Assembly: GCA_947643615.1 (NCBI GenBank)
Contig: CANRWO010000010.1
Span: forward strand, 1 to 64,000
Direction of reading: 5' to 3'
Length of the DNA: 64,000 nucleotides
Origin: an uncultured Lachnospiraceae bacterium
GTDB taxonomy: Bacteria > Bacillota > Clostridia > Lachnospirales > Lachnospiraceae
Part shown: positions 34,948-42,625 of the stretch, piece by piece
Numbering within the stretch: position 1 is the first letter of the stretch
Layout of the letters: the number at the start of each line of letters is the position of its first letter
Notes under the pieces: model-generated
Told to the model about the DNA's origin: nothing
What the model saw: only the letters and a program-made list of their open reading frames with translations
Databases searched by the model: none
Translations under genes and position numbers: made by a program

Positions 34948-37900
34948 TTATGCCTTTACTTTCACCTTCTGGCTTTTTCTCTTATCCTTCTGCATGAACA
35001 TCACAAAGGACAGGCAAGCCAGGCCGACGGACAGGAACCATTTCGGGTGGATACCGTCTCCCGTCTTAGGAGTGGAGTCAGTATTTCCTCCTGCCGACAG
35101 GTTCGCCGTGTCCGCATAGATCACATATGGCGAAAAATGGTCTGCCGTAAAAGTAATACAGGATACTCCTGAAATTGTCGTAAACTTGGGAGTCAGTTTA
35201 TCAAGTTTATCATTTACCACACCCGCCACTCTGTTATTGCCGGCATAGGTAATCAAAGAATCCGGTATGGGCAATGTAATCGTAACGGTAATACCTGTGG
35301 TATCTGTAATCTTATTGGTTCCCGTGGAATCATACAGTGAGATATCCATGGGGAAGTACTTAATATTATCCAAGCTGCCGTACTCAGCCATCAAAGCTCT
35401 CACTACCGCTTCGGACGCCGCGGAATTTTCTGTGATCTTAATCACAAAATTATCCGATGAACCGTTTACCGTAGCTGCCACCACACCGGTATTGGAAATT
35501 CCGTTCTTATCGATGACAACCGTAGTACCTCCGTTCGAGATAGTTCCGGTGTTGTTGGGCCTTCCCCCGCCGTTTGCAGTGGAAGTAGTACCGCTGCCGT
35601 TACTGCTGGAAGTCTTTGCCCTGTAATGAGCCGTCACGGTAACATTGGTTGACGGCATGGTAATCACCGTAGCCGATATTCCGGTGCTGGCAATTTTGGT
35701 ACCTGCGGGATCAATGGTCCAGTTGCTGAATTCCATGCCTTTCGCCGGATCATTAGCGGCAATGATCGCCTGGGTCCCTTCCACATAGCTTCCGGACCCA
35801 TGTCCGTTGATTACAGTCAAGGTAAAATATTTTCCTGAGTTTGTGCTGGAACTGTTCCCGCTGTTGGTGTTGTTATTATTGTTATTGTTGTTATTATCTC
35901 CACCGGGTTTATTGTTATCGCCGCCGGGATTATTATTGTCTCCACCAGGATTATTATTGTCTCCACCGGGATTATTATTGTCGCCGCCGGGATTATTATT
36001 GTCGCCGCCGGGATTATTATTGTCGCCGCCGGGATTATTATTGTCGCCGCCGTTTGACGTATACACTGCACGGAAGATCACATCTTCCGTAATGGTATCC
36101 AGATCCTCGATGGTATACTGCCCAGGGAAACCGGGACTCGTACTCTCCCATCCGCTGAATGTCATCCCTTCTACGATCGGAGGCTGGGGAATGTAAATAT
36201 TCCCTCCCACAAAGACTTCGTTGGACCAGATCACTTTGTTATCTTTGTCCAGGAAAGTCACGGTATGCTTATCCGCTTCTCCGTATACGGCGCGCACTTC
36301 AAGGATTGCTACATCACCGCCCACATTTGTGTAGTTCGTCTTAGGCAGCCATGACTGCTTGAACACTAACCCGTTAATCTCCTTGGGCAGCTCCTCAAAA
36401 GCACCTTCCTTCCAGAGTTTATCTACATCTACAGAGTCCCCCGCTTTTACGTTCTCCTCCGTGTGTACATATACCTTGTTACCCTCTTCGTTCTCATAGT
36501 AGAAATTAATCGTATAGTAAGAGATTTCATCCGTCTTTTTCCACTTCAGGTTCGGATGGTCCTTATTATTGTCGGAGAACCTCTGGGCGTAGGACCCCTC
36601 CGGACTAAAGAAAGTACAATAATTAGGCACTCCGCCGAAGGCAGTGGACTCTATAATGTTCAGGCCCGAAGGAATATTGTACAGGTATCGGATACTGCTG
36701 TTCTCAAAAGCAAATCCTTCTATGGACTGTATCGTGTGCGGAAGCGTAACGGAACTCAGGTGCTTTGCATTGGAAAAGGCATATCTTGGAATCGCTGTGA
36801 TAGAAGACTCGCTGAAATCCGCCACCTCTATCTTCGTATCCCGGAATGCTTCCTCCGCAATCTCCGTAGTCCTTGCCAGCACTTCCTTGGAAGGCAGCTG
36901 GTAATCCGCCCCGTTCAAATACTCGATCAGCTTCGAGATCGTCCCGTCTGCCGCCCTGCCGAAGAGTACGCTCTCCTCACAGATAAAATTATTGTTGGGC
37001 TGGATATAGTTCAGGTTAACACGGTCAAGCTTATTACACCCTACAAAAGGCACCAGGCCCATTTCGCTCACATTCTGGGCTATATTAACATTCTTAAGGT
37101 AGCTGCAGTCCATAAAGGCATAATCGCCGATCTTCTCCGTACCGGAACCTATATTGACAGTCTCCAGCATTTTACAGTTGGCGAAACTTTCCTTCGTGAT
37201 CTCGCTGAGGTTCACCGTAAAAGTCTTACCCAGAGGCTGGCCGTTGGCGGAAATCAGGCTGTCCGCCACGGTGATATCCCCGCCGGAAACCGTATCCTCC
37301 TTCAAATCCCCAGTGCTCTGCAGGTACTTGTAATCACCCTGGGCTTCCTTTCTGTCGAACAGGCCTTCCTCAATCGCCACAATCCCTTCGGGAAGCAATA
37401 TATTCAAAGTGCTGTTAACGATTTCCTGCTCATATCCGTTGAGGCTGCCGAACTGGAGATCATATTCGTAATCCCCGCCTATTTTATTATTATAGGACTC
37501 CACATACTGCTCCAGCATTTCCTGCTCACTGTCAGTCATACCCAAGTATTTGTAGAAAGCCACAAACGCCGCCGGCTCGTAATTTTTATCCATGGTGAAA
37601 TAAGGATAATTACTGCTGTTAAAGGAGCCTCCCTGCTGCATCAGCTGCTGAATCGTGGGGTAATTGGTCAGCGTAGCCACGCCGTCCCGGTTCTCCACGG
37701 TAAGGTTGCTGGGCCATCCACTGTAATAGGTAATATGTGTGGGGGTCTGGCTTCCCGAGCTGATAAATACATTCTTATCCATTGCATACTGGAACGGGCC
37801 CACACTGGATTCCACCGCCCCTGTAAAGTAGAGCTTCGGGTCGCTGTCTAAATAGCAGGTATGCCCTGCTCCCAGGGACTGTGTGGCAAAGGCATCCGTG

Positions 37901-39783
37901 CCGATATTCTGCAGGCTTATCTTGGAAGCATCCTCAAAGATCACAGAATTCAATCTGTGGCATCCCTTAAATGCCCTGGGGCCAATGCTGGTGATCGTTG
38001 GCGGAATCACAACACTCACCAAATCATGGTTGTCTTCAAATCCACCCTCTCCTATAGCCGTCACGGAAAGAGGCCCGATAACTCCTGGTATCTTTAAATT
38101 CTGCAATCCGTTATCAATCTGGACACGCGTAATCTCACCGATTGTACTGTCGGCCACACGCGTCACCTCAAAAACCGCATTCAGCGCATAAGTATGATCC
38201 GTGTCATTGAAAGCGGAAGATTCGTCCGGAACCTTTTTCTCATAAACTTCCTGGCCGGTATACTTATAAGAGAAATACTGGCCTACCACCGTATCTTCCA
38301 GGTCACACCCCTTGGCGCCTTCAAAATAGAAACCGGAATTGCTCTCCTGCCGGAAATCATTAAAGGAATAATAGGCCGCATCCTTCTCCTCAAAATTCAT
38401 TGTAGGCCAATTGCCGGTGGCATAAATACGTTTCAAATTGATGCAGCGCATAAAGGTACTGATGGGTATCGTCTCTCCGTATGTAACAGGGAAAGTGATG
38501 TCCCCAAGGCTGGTACAGGCTGCAAAAGCATAATAACCGAGGTTCTGCAGGGCTCCAGTATCCCCTTCTATGAGCATATTCACACTGGCAAGCCTGCCAC
38601 AACCCTCAAAGGCGGAGTCACCGATCTTGACCACTTTCTTTGCATCAAACCCCAACAATGAGGCACAGTTGCTGAATGCATGGTCTCCGATCACTACGCT
38701 GGTAGCCGTATCGTCTATCTTGAAGGAAGCAAGGGAAGGGCATCCGCTGAATGCATAGTTGCCGATCTCCTTGATGGTATTGCTCAGTTCAACGGTTTTG
38801 ATATCCGTCCCGGCGAAGGCATAGTTGCCGATACCTACCAGGTTAGGTTCCACCACCAGGGAATTCACATTCGCGCCGCTGAAAATTCCGTGGTCAGCAG
38901 TCACGTCTTTCGCCTGAGTCTTGCTGGTGGCCCCTACGTCCACATACTGGTTCCCGATATAGTACACCGGAATTCCCTTGATACGCTGGGTGAGCGTACT
39001 CGTTGCCCGCCTCCATGTGCTCTCGGGTATCTCTGATCCGTCCGCCAGAGAAGGGACACCGTCATCATCAAATTTGTAACCCGGATCCGAGTAGCTCGTC
39101 AAACCACTGATAAAATAAAGCCCTTCGTTGGGATTCGTGTTTTCGTCATACTCCTGCTCTTTCCATGTAGATATATTATCAAACAGGCAGGGACGGTACT
39201 CATAATGGGGAACCGGTACCGTGTCACCGCCGCTGACCGTTTCATCCGTTCCTACCTGCGCCCGGTAAAACAGAAGTTCTCCATGATTCCCGCCTATAGC
39301 ACAGGAACGCCCCATGAAAGAAGTATAGGCATCCACTGTCCTGGGGATTGTCAGCTTGTCGCCCACATTGTTCTGCTGCATCTGGTTGTTGTAACCGACG
39401 ATAACAGCATAAGCATTCTGCGTATGCATATTTGCTACCACAAACTGCAGGTTCAGATTCTCGCTGGTGTATATTTTTTCGTCAAATTCATTTCCCGTCA
39501 CATCAGGGATCGCCGTTTTTTCCCATAACATACCGGCAGGCGGTGTTTCTTTCAACCCCGCTATGGACACCTTCATAGGATCCGCATCACCTGCCCCGCC
39601 CGTATGGGGCCTGTCAATCCTGGCCACCGGAGGAACCACAGCATTACCGTCCGCCGCCTGCAACCCCTCTGTAGGAATTGCCGCCACTGCAAGCGCAGAT
39701 GCAAGGAACAACGCCCCTAACGTCTTCCTTACCGATCTCTTCAATCTTCTGTTTTTACCCTTTTTCATAACAGCCTTCGCCAT
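34948..39783 (-). CDS. 1611-residue LRR adhesin-like protein with sortase signal
   Basis: Signal peptide at 1-43. LRR_5 repeats (VVIGDHAFSNCASL, IGPRAFKGCHRL, IGDYAFMDCSYL) spread over ~290-1130 with inserts. Then an Flg_new-type repeat (TFSGWESTSPGFPG), a low-complexity spacer with seven GGDNN(N/K)P units and a nine-Asn run, a divergent InlB B-repeat-like domain (VINGHGSGSYVEG...MEFSNW), and a beta-rich domain ending HFSPYVIY shared with the neighbouring LRR protein. The C terminus is TPKTGD, a hydrophobic helix and a Lys/Arg tail, a cell-wall sorting signal of the xPxTG kind. The gene begins 5 bp after the sortase stop, so enzyme and substrate are co-expressed. Confidence 0.9.
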   Translation of the reverse strand: MAKAVMKKGKNRRLKRSVRKTLGALFLASALAVAAIPTEGLQAADGNAVVPPVARIDRPHTGGAGDADPMKVSIAGLKETPPAGMLWEKTAIPDVTGNEFDEKIYTSENLNLQFVVANMHTQNAYAVIVGYNNQMQQNNVGDKLTIPRTVDAYTSFMGRSCAIGGNHGELLFYRAQVGTDETVSGGDTVPVPHYEYRPCLFDNISTWKEQEYDENTNPNEGLYFISGLTSYSDPGYKFDDDGVPSLADGSEIPESTWRRATSTLTQRIKGIPVYYIGNQYVDVGATSKTQAKDVTADHGIFSGANVNSLVVEPNLVGIGNYAFAGTDIKTVELSNTIKEIGNYAFSGCPSLASFKIDDTATSVVIGDHAFSNCASLLGFDAKKVVKIGDSAFEGCGRLASVNMLIEGDTGALQNLGYYAFAACTSLGDITFPVTYGETIPISTFMRCINLKRIYATGNWPTMNFEEKDAAYYSFNDFRQESNSGFYFEGAKGCDLEDTVVGQYFSYKYTGQEVYEKKVPDESSAFNDTDHTYALNAVFEVTRVADSTIGEITRVQIDNGLQNLKIPGVIGPLSVTAIGEGGFEDNHDLVSVVIPPTITSIGPRAFKGCHRLNSVIFEDASKISLQNIGTDAFATQSLGAGHTCYLDSDPKLYFTGAVESSVGPFQYAMDKNVFISSGSQTPTHITYYSGWPSNLTVENRDGVATLTNYPTIQQLMQQGGSFNSSNYPYFTMDKNYEPAAFVAFYKYLGMTDSEQEMLEQYVESYNNKIGGDYEYDLQFGSLNGYEQEIVNSTLNILLPEGIVAIEEGLFDRKEAQGDYKYLQSTGDLKEDTVSGGDITVADSLISANGQPLGKTFTVNLSEITKESFANCKMLETVNIGSGTEKIGDYAFMDCSYLKNVNIAQNVSEMGLVPFVGCNKLDRVNLNYIQPNNNFICEESVLFGRAADGTISKLIEYLNGADYQLPSKEVLARTTEIAEEAFRDTKIEVADFSESSITAIPRYAFSNAKHLSSVTLPHTIQSIEGFAFENSSIRYLYNIPSGLNIIESTAFGGVPNYCTFFSPEGSYAQRFSDNNKDHPNLKWKKTDEISYYTINFYYENEEGNKVYVHTEENVKAGDSVDVDKLWKEGAFEELPKEINGLVFKQSWLPKTNYTNVGGDVAILEVRAVYGEADKHTVTFLDKDNKVIWSNEVFVGGNIYIPQPPIVEGMTFSGWESTSPGFPGQYTIEDLDTITEDVIFRAVYTSNGGDNNNPGGDNNNPGGDNNNPGGDNNNPGGDNNNPGGDNNNPGGDNNKPGGDNNNNNNNNNTNSGNSSSTNSGKYFTLTVINGHGSGSYVEGTQAIIAANDPAKGMEFSNWTIDPAGTKIASTGISATVITMPSTNVTVTAHYRAKTSSSNGSGTTSTANGGGRPNNTGTISNGGTTVVIDKNGISNTGVVAATVNGSSDNFVIKITENSAASEAVVRALMAEYGSLDNIKYFPMDISLYDSTGTNKITDTTGITVTITLPIPDSLITYAGNNRVAGVVNDKLDKLTPKFTTISGVSCITFTADHFSPYVIYADTANLSAGGNTDSTPKTGDGIHPKWFLSVGLACLSFVMFMQKDKRKSQKVKVKA
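35898..36053. repeat. 21-bp coding minisatellite
   Basis: About seven 21-bp units encoding GGDNNNP in the spacer of the large LRR protein; three central units are identical at DNA level and the outer ones differ by a few bases. An AAT-rich run encoding polyasparagine adjoins it. The unit length keeps the frame, so copy-number change would alter spacer length without breaking the protein. Confidence 0.9.
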
Positions 39784-39788
39784 CTTCT

Positions 39789-40976
39789 TTACTCCTTTGC
39801 GATTTTCTTCGCTACCACTACAAATCTGCCGTTCTTCTCCTGATTGTCACAGGTGGAAAGCGTCAGCAGCTGGTCCCCATACTGGGCGGTCACGCCTGTA
39901 TCGTAGTACGACATTTCCGCCATCTCCTGCATGTAAGAATCAAATTCCTGCTCACTGTTTACATCAATGAACTGGTAATATTTGAAAGCGATCTCCTCCT
40001 CACTGTACACATGGGAACGGAACACATACATCACCTGGTAAGTGCCCTTCTCATATATCGTGTCAAACTGGATAAGGGGATGCTCCTTATAATATGCTTC
40101 ACTGCCGTATCGGTCCAGATTGCCGAACATCTGGCCGCTCTTCATGTGGTGCCCATACAAAATCAAGTTTGTGCTGGGTTCCAGTATATCACAGTCCTTA
40201 TCCATAAAAATTGACCCATTCTTATCATATTCCTGATTCAGGTTATGGTCAAGATAATATTCATTATCCGTTGTCTGCATGACAGGATAATCTATATTTG
40301 TATCGTCAATTTTGAGCCATCCGATTAGCTTTTGGTTCTTATTTAATAAAATTTTAAATTCTTCCAGCACCTCCCGCGATTCCGGAGGCGCCTCGTCCAG
40401 TGTGAACTGGGGTGTCGCTACCGGGGAATCACTAGCGTCACGGGCCGCGGAGGCCCTGATATTCCGCAGGTCGCTGAGAGACTCATAAGTGCTGTTTGTT
40501 CTATAATTATAATAGGAATATATCCCGAAATATCCCAGGCATCCCGCCGCCGCCACACTGCATAACGCTATGGTCAGCTTCCTGCGCCTCTCCCGCTTCC
40601 GAAGCTCCTCCATGACCGCCTCGTCTACTTCAGGCCCTGCCTGCCCCGGTGACTGCCCGCCGGCGTCCCCGCCACGGGTTCGTTTTTCGCCGGCATCTCT
40701 TTTCATCCTTCCGGCACCTTTCCCGGAGGCTTTCTTTCCCGTGCCGGCTGACTTGATCCGCTCCTCTACCTCATCCTTAAAGTCCTGCCCCAGGAGCGTC
40801 ATGAACTTGTATTTCCCCTTTTTCAAGTCATCCTGCAGCCGCTGGAGCTGTGCCTTGTCCTGCAGGTCAGTTTCCTTCCGGAGCTTATCCATGAGCTCCT
40901 TGTCGCGCACCGCACGCGCATAATCGCCCTGGGTACGGAACTGCCTGCCCTCCACTACAAAAACCTTTTGCGCCAT
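39789..40976 (-). CDS. srtB: Class B-like sortase with long cytoplasmic N-terminal extension
   Basis: 395 residues; the second ATG is preferred, AGGG lying eight bases before it. Residues ~1-135 are charged and probably cytoplasmic (RQFRTQGDYARAVRDKELM; a basic GKKASGKGAGR patch). A membrane helix at ~138-156 follows. The catalytic domain (~210-395) has IGWLKIDDTNIDYPVM, LYGHHM (His), LLTLSTCD (Cys) and GRFVVVAKK (Arg), the class B pattern. Clostridial SrtB enzymes can use (S/N/P)PxTG signals, and the co-transcribed LRR protein ends in TPKTG. The N-terminal extension is longer than usual and unexplained. Confidence 0.92.
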   Translation of the reverse strand: MAQKVFVVEGRQFRTQGDYARAVRDKELMDKLRKETDLQDKAQLQRLQDDLKKGKYKFMTLLGQDFKDEVEERIKSAGTGKKASGKGAGRMKRDAGEKRTRGGDAGGQSPGQAGPEVDEAVMEELRKRERRRKLTIALCSVAAAGCLGYFGIYSYYNYRTNSTYESLSDLRNIRASAARDASDSPVATPQFTLDEAPPESREVLEEFKILLNKNQKLIGWLKIDDTNIDYPVMQTTDNEYYLDHNLNQEYDKNGSIFMDKDCDILEPSTNLILYGHHMKSGQMFGNLDRYGSEAYYKEHPLIQFDTIYEKGTYQVMYVFRSHVYSEEEIAFKYYQFIDVNSEQEFDSYMQEMAEMSYYDTGVTAQYGDQLLTLSTCDNQEKNGRFVVVAKKIAKE

Positions 40977-41023
40977 ACTCATTTCCCTATATATTTACTT
41001 ATACTCATACGCATTGTTATGCT

Positions 41024-41052
41024 ATCATATCTTCTATTTTACTATATGTCGA
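41024..41052 (-). promoter_or_regulatory. Promoter of the sortase-LRR operon
   Basis: Minus-strand TCGACA, 17-bp spacer, TATGAT, about 50 bp before the sortase start. The surrounding 100 bp are very AT-rich. Confidence 0.6.
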
Positions 41053-41197
41053 AATTAATTCAAGTGTTTTATCTACATATAGAAAACTTTTTTCTTATTT
41101 CTCTATAAATATCATGCGTTTTCAAATATTTACCCATAATATACGGCACCTTTTATGGGAGTTATTGCCTGATGATTTTTCAAACCCTCCCCAGGAA

Positions 41198-41229
41198 ACA
41201 TTGACATGCTCCCCTGCATACAATAAACC
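41198..41229 (+). promoter_or_regulatory. Promoter of the Cys-rich small protein gene; sigma-K-like
   Basis: CATACAATA (41217-41225) matches the sigma-E/sigma-K -10 form CATAnnnTA, and an AC lies 17 bp upstream as expected for sigma-K. The same stretch also has TTGACA (41201-41206) 17 bp before TAAACC, a weaker sigma-A reading. Confidence 0.45.
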
Positions 41230-41256
41230 ATAAATAAACCCATGGAGGCTAATCAA

Positions 41257-41556
41257 ATGAGTGATTTAACTGCTACAAACTGTGGATGCAACGATTCCTG
41301 CGGATGTGCACAGAACAATAACGGATGGGGTGGCGGATGTAACTGGATATGGATTATCCTGCTTCTGTCCTGCTGCGGCGGCGGCAGCTTCTTCGGCGGC
41401 GGCAACTGCGGATGCAACAGCGGCTGTGGCTGCAATAATGATTGTGGTTGCGGTTGTGGTTCCAGCATGTTCGGCGGCGGCAATTCCTGCAGCTGGCTGA
41501 TCTGGATTCTCCTGATCTCCTGCTTCTGCGGCGGCAACGGCGGCGGATGCTGCTAA
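41257..41556 (+). CDS. Gly/Cys-rich 99-residue protein
   Basis: The ATG eight bases after GGAGG is used; an ATG five codons upstream has no ribosome site. The protein has 19 Cys and many Gly. Two hydrophobic blocks (CNWIWIILLLSCC and CSWLIWILLISCFC), each flanked by GGG, repeat the same plan and enclose a CGCNSGCGCNNDCGCGC core. Similar proteins in Lachnospiraceae are annotated by resemblance as 'chorion class high-cysteine' proteins, a name without functional meaning. Disulfide cross-linking in a spore coat or envelope layer would fit the composition and the sigma-K-like promoter, but this is inference. Confidence 0.8.
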   Translation: MSDLTATNCGCNDSCGCAQNNNGWGGGCNWIWIILLLSCCGGGSFFGGGNCGCNSGCGCNNDCGCGCGSSMFGGGNSCSWLIWILLISCFCGGNGGGCC

Positions 41557-41569
41557 TCTCCTGCTAAAA

Positions 41570-41626
41570 GCAGCGCCGGCAGAATATGCTGCCGGTCTCC
41601 CAGGAGACCGCAGAAGTCGGCGCTGC
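41570..41626 (+). other. Possible three-way-junction RNA structure downstream of the Cys-rich gene
   Basis: Outer stem GCAGCGCC/GGCGCTGC encloses two adjacent hairpins, GGCAG/CTGCC and GGTCTC/GAGACC (loop CCAG). It lies 13 bp after the stop codon and 14 bp before a separate terminator hairpin, so it is likely part of the same mRNA 3' end. Function unknown. Confidence 0.5.
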
Positions 41627-41640
41627 ACCCAATGTCAGGG

Positions 41641-41672
41641 TGTGAAAGGGCTCCCTCGGGAGCCTTTTCACA
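41641..41672 (+). terminator. Terminator after the Cys-rich gene
   Basis: TGTGAAAGGGCTCCC pairs with GGGAGCCTTTTCACA (one G-U) around a two-base loop; in the shorter GGGCTCC/GGAGCC form the following TTTT serves as U-tract. Confidence 0.65.
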
Positions 41673-41781
41673 TGTAGACAGGTACTCATAACTGTGCCTG
41701 ACCTTACATAGGATAGTAATATACTGCTTCCTGTGTATGACGACACAATATATGGGAAGCCGGAAAGGACTGGGGAATTCC

Positions 41782-42204
41782 ATGGAAGAAAACGAGCTGG
41801 GGAGCATCGCTGCATTTGATTCCCTGTTTACCACCAACCGCATCCAGATCATGAAAGTGCTCCTGCCCTATTTAAAACCGGAACAACAGGGAGCTTTCGC
41901 TGTATGCATTAAAATGATGGAATTAAATTACACCCTGTCCTTTTTTAAAAACAACCCTCATGCCACGTCCTTCCGCCTCCCACAAAAAAGCGACACCTCT
42001 CAATTATGGGATGAAATACTTCCCTTCTGCGGGCCTGCGGAACGCAGTAATGTGGAGAACATGAAAAATATGATGCAAAGCATGAAACAAATGCAGGAAA
42101 TGATGGAGACAATGCAGATGATGCAGGAAATGTTCCCTGAAGGGATGGATATGGAGAACATGGACCTGTCTTCCATCATGGAGATGATGGGAAATAACAC
42201 ATGA
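41782..42204 (+). CDS. Small protein with Met-rich C terminus
   Basis: 140 residues; the ATG follows GGGGAATTCC. Residues ~1-85 look globular and helical (AAFDSLFTTNRIQIMKVLLP, AVCIKMMELNYTLSFF). The last ~48 residues contain 17 methionines in an M-Q-E-N pattern (MKQMQEMMETMQMMQEM), probably an amphipathic helix or metal-binding tail. No signal peptide. I do not recognise the family. It lies 75 bp before another Met-rich small gene, with no terminator between, so the two are probably one operon. Confidence 0.7.
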   Translation: MEENELGSIAAFDSLFTTNRIQIMKVLLPYLKPEQQGAFAVCIKMMELNYTLSFFKNNPHATSFRLPQKSDTSQLWDEILPFCGPAERSNVENMKNMMQSMKQMQEMMETMQMMQEMFPEGMDMENMDLSSIMEMMGNNT

Positions 42205-42279
42205 TACAATTCCGGCATATTATAAACCGGAAAGAACCAAAATATAAAAATAGAGTAGCCGGAGAAAGGAGTTTTCGAT

Positions 42280-42570
42280 ATGGCAGAGCAGGAAAGGCCG
42301 AAATGGATGTCCGACGAGCTGGTAAAAGACATTTCACCGAAAAAGCTGGATTTTCTGTCCCAAATGTTCACACAGGGACAGGGAAAAGGCCAAAAAGAAA
42401 TGATGATGTTCCTGATGCCCATGATGAAAAAGGCAAAGCAGGAAAATCTCGTTTTTACCCCCCAGGAAATGCAGGCTGCCATCGCGGCCATCAAAAAGCA
42501 CAGCACACAGGAGGAACTGGAAAAGATCAACGATATACTTGAAAAGAATGCAAAACAGGGCGGTCATTGA
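42280..42570 (+). CDS. Small Met-rich helical protein
   Basis: 96 residues with AAAGGAG eight bases before the ATG. Wholly helical in character, with a Met cluster (KEMMMFLMPMMKKA) at ~39-52 and a TPQEMQAAIAAIKKH helix. It resembles the preceding gene product in composition. No known domain recognised. The stop codon lies inside the terminator stem. Confidence 0.7.
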   Translation: MAEQERPKWMSDELVKDISPKKLDFLSQMFTQGQGKGQKEMMMFLMPMMKKAKQENLVFTPQEMQAAIAAIKKHSTQEELEKINDILEKNAKQGGH

Positions 42571-42583
42571 CCGCCCTGCTTTT
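42556..42583 (+). terminator. Terminator after the Met-rich gene pair
   Basis: CAGGGCGGTCA pairs perfectly with TGACCGCCCTG and is followed by CTTTTAT. Confidence 0.85.
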
Positions 42584-42625
42584 ATGGGACTGACTCCGCA
42601 ATACCCGTCAGAATGTACCGTCTCA

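Noticed and set aside
35898..36053. CRISPR-like repeat cluster
   Set aside because: The 21-bp units are in-frame codons for GGDNNNP inside a surface protein, without spacers.
36463..37851. 462-codon open frame on the plus strand
   Set aside because: It lies wholly antisense to the large LRR gene, has no recognisable domain, and reflects the repeat-rich, stop-poor opposite strand.
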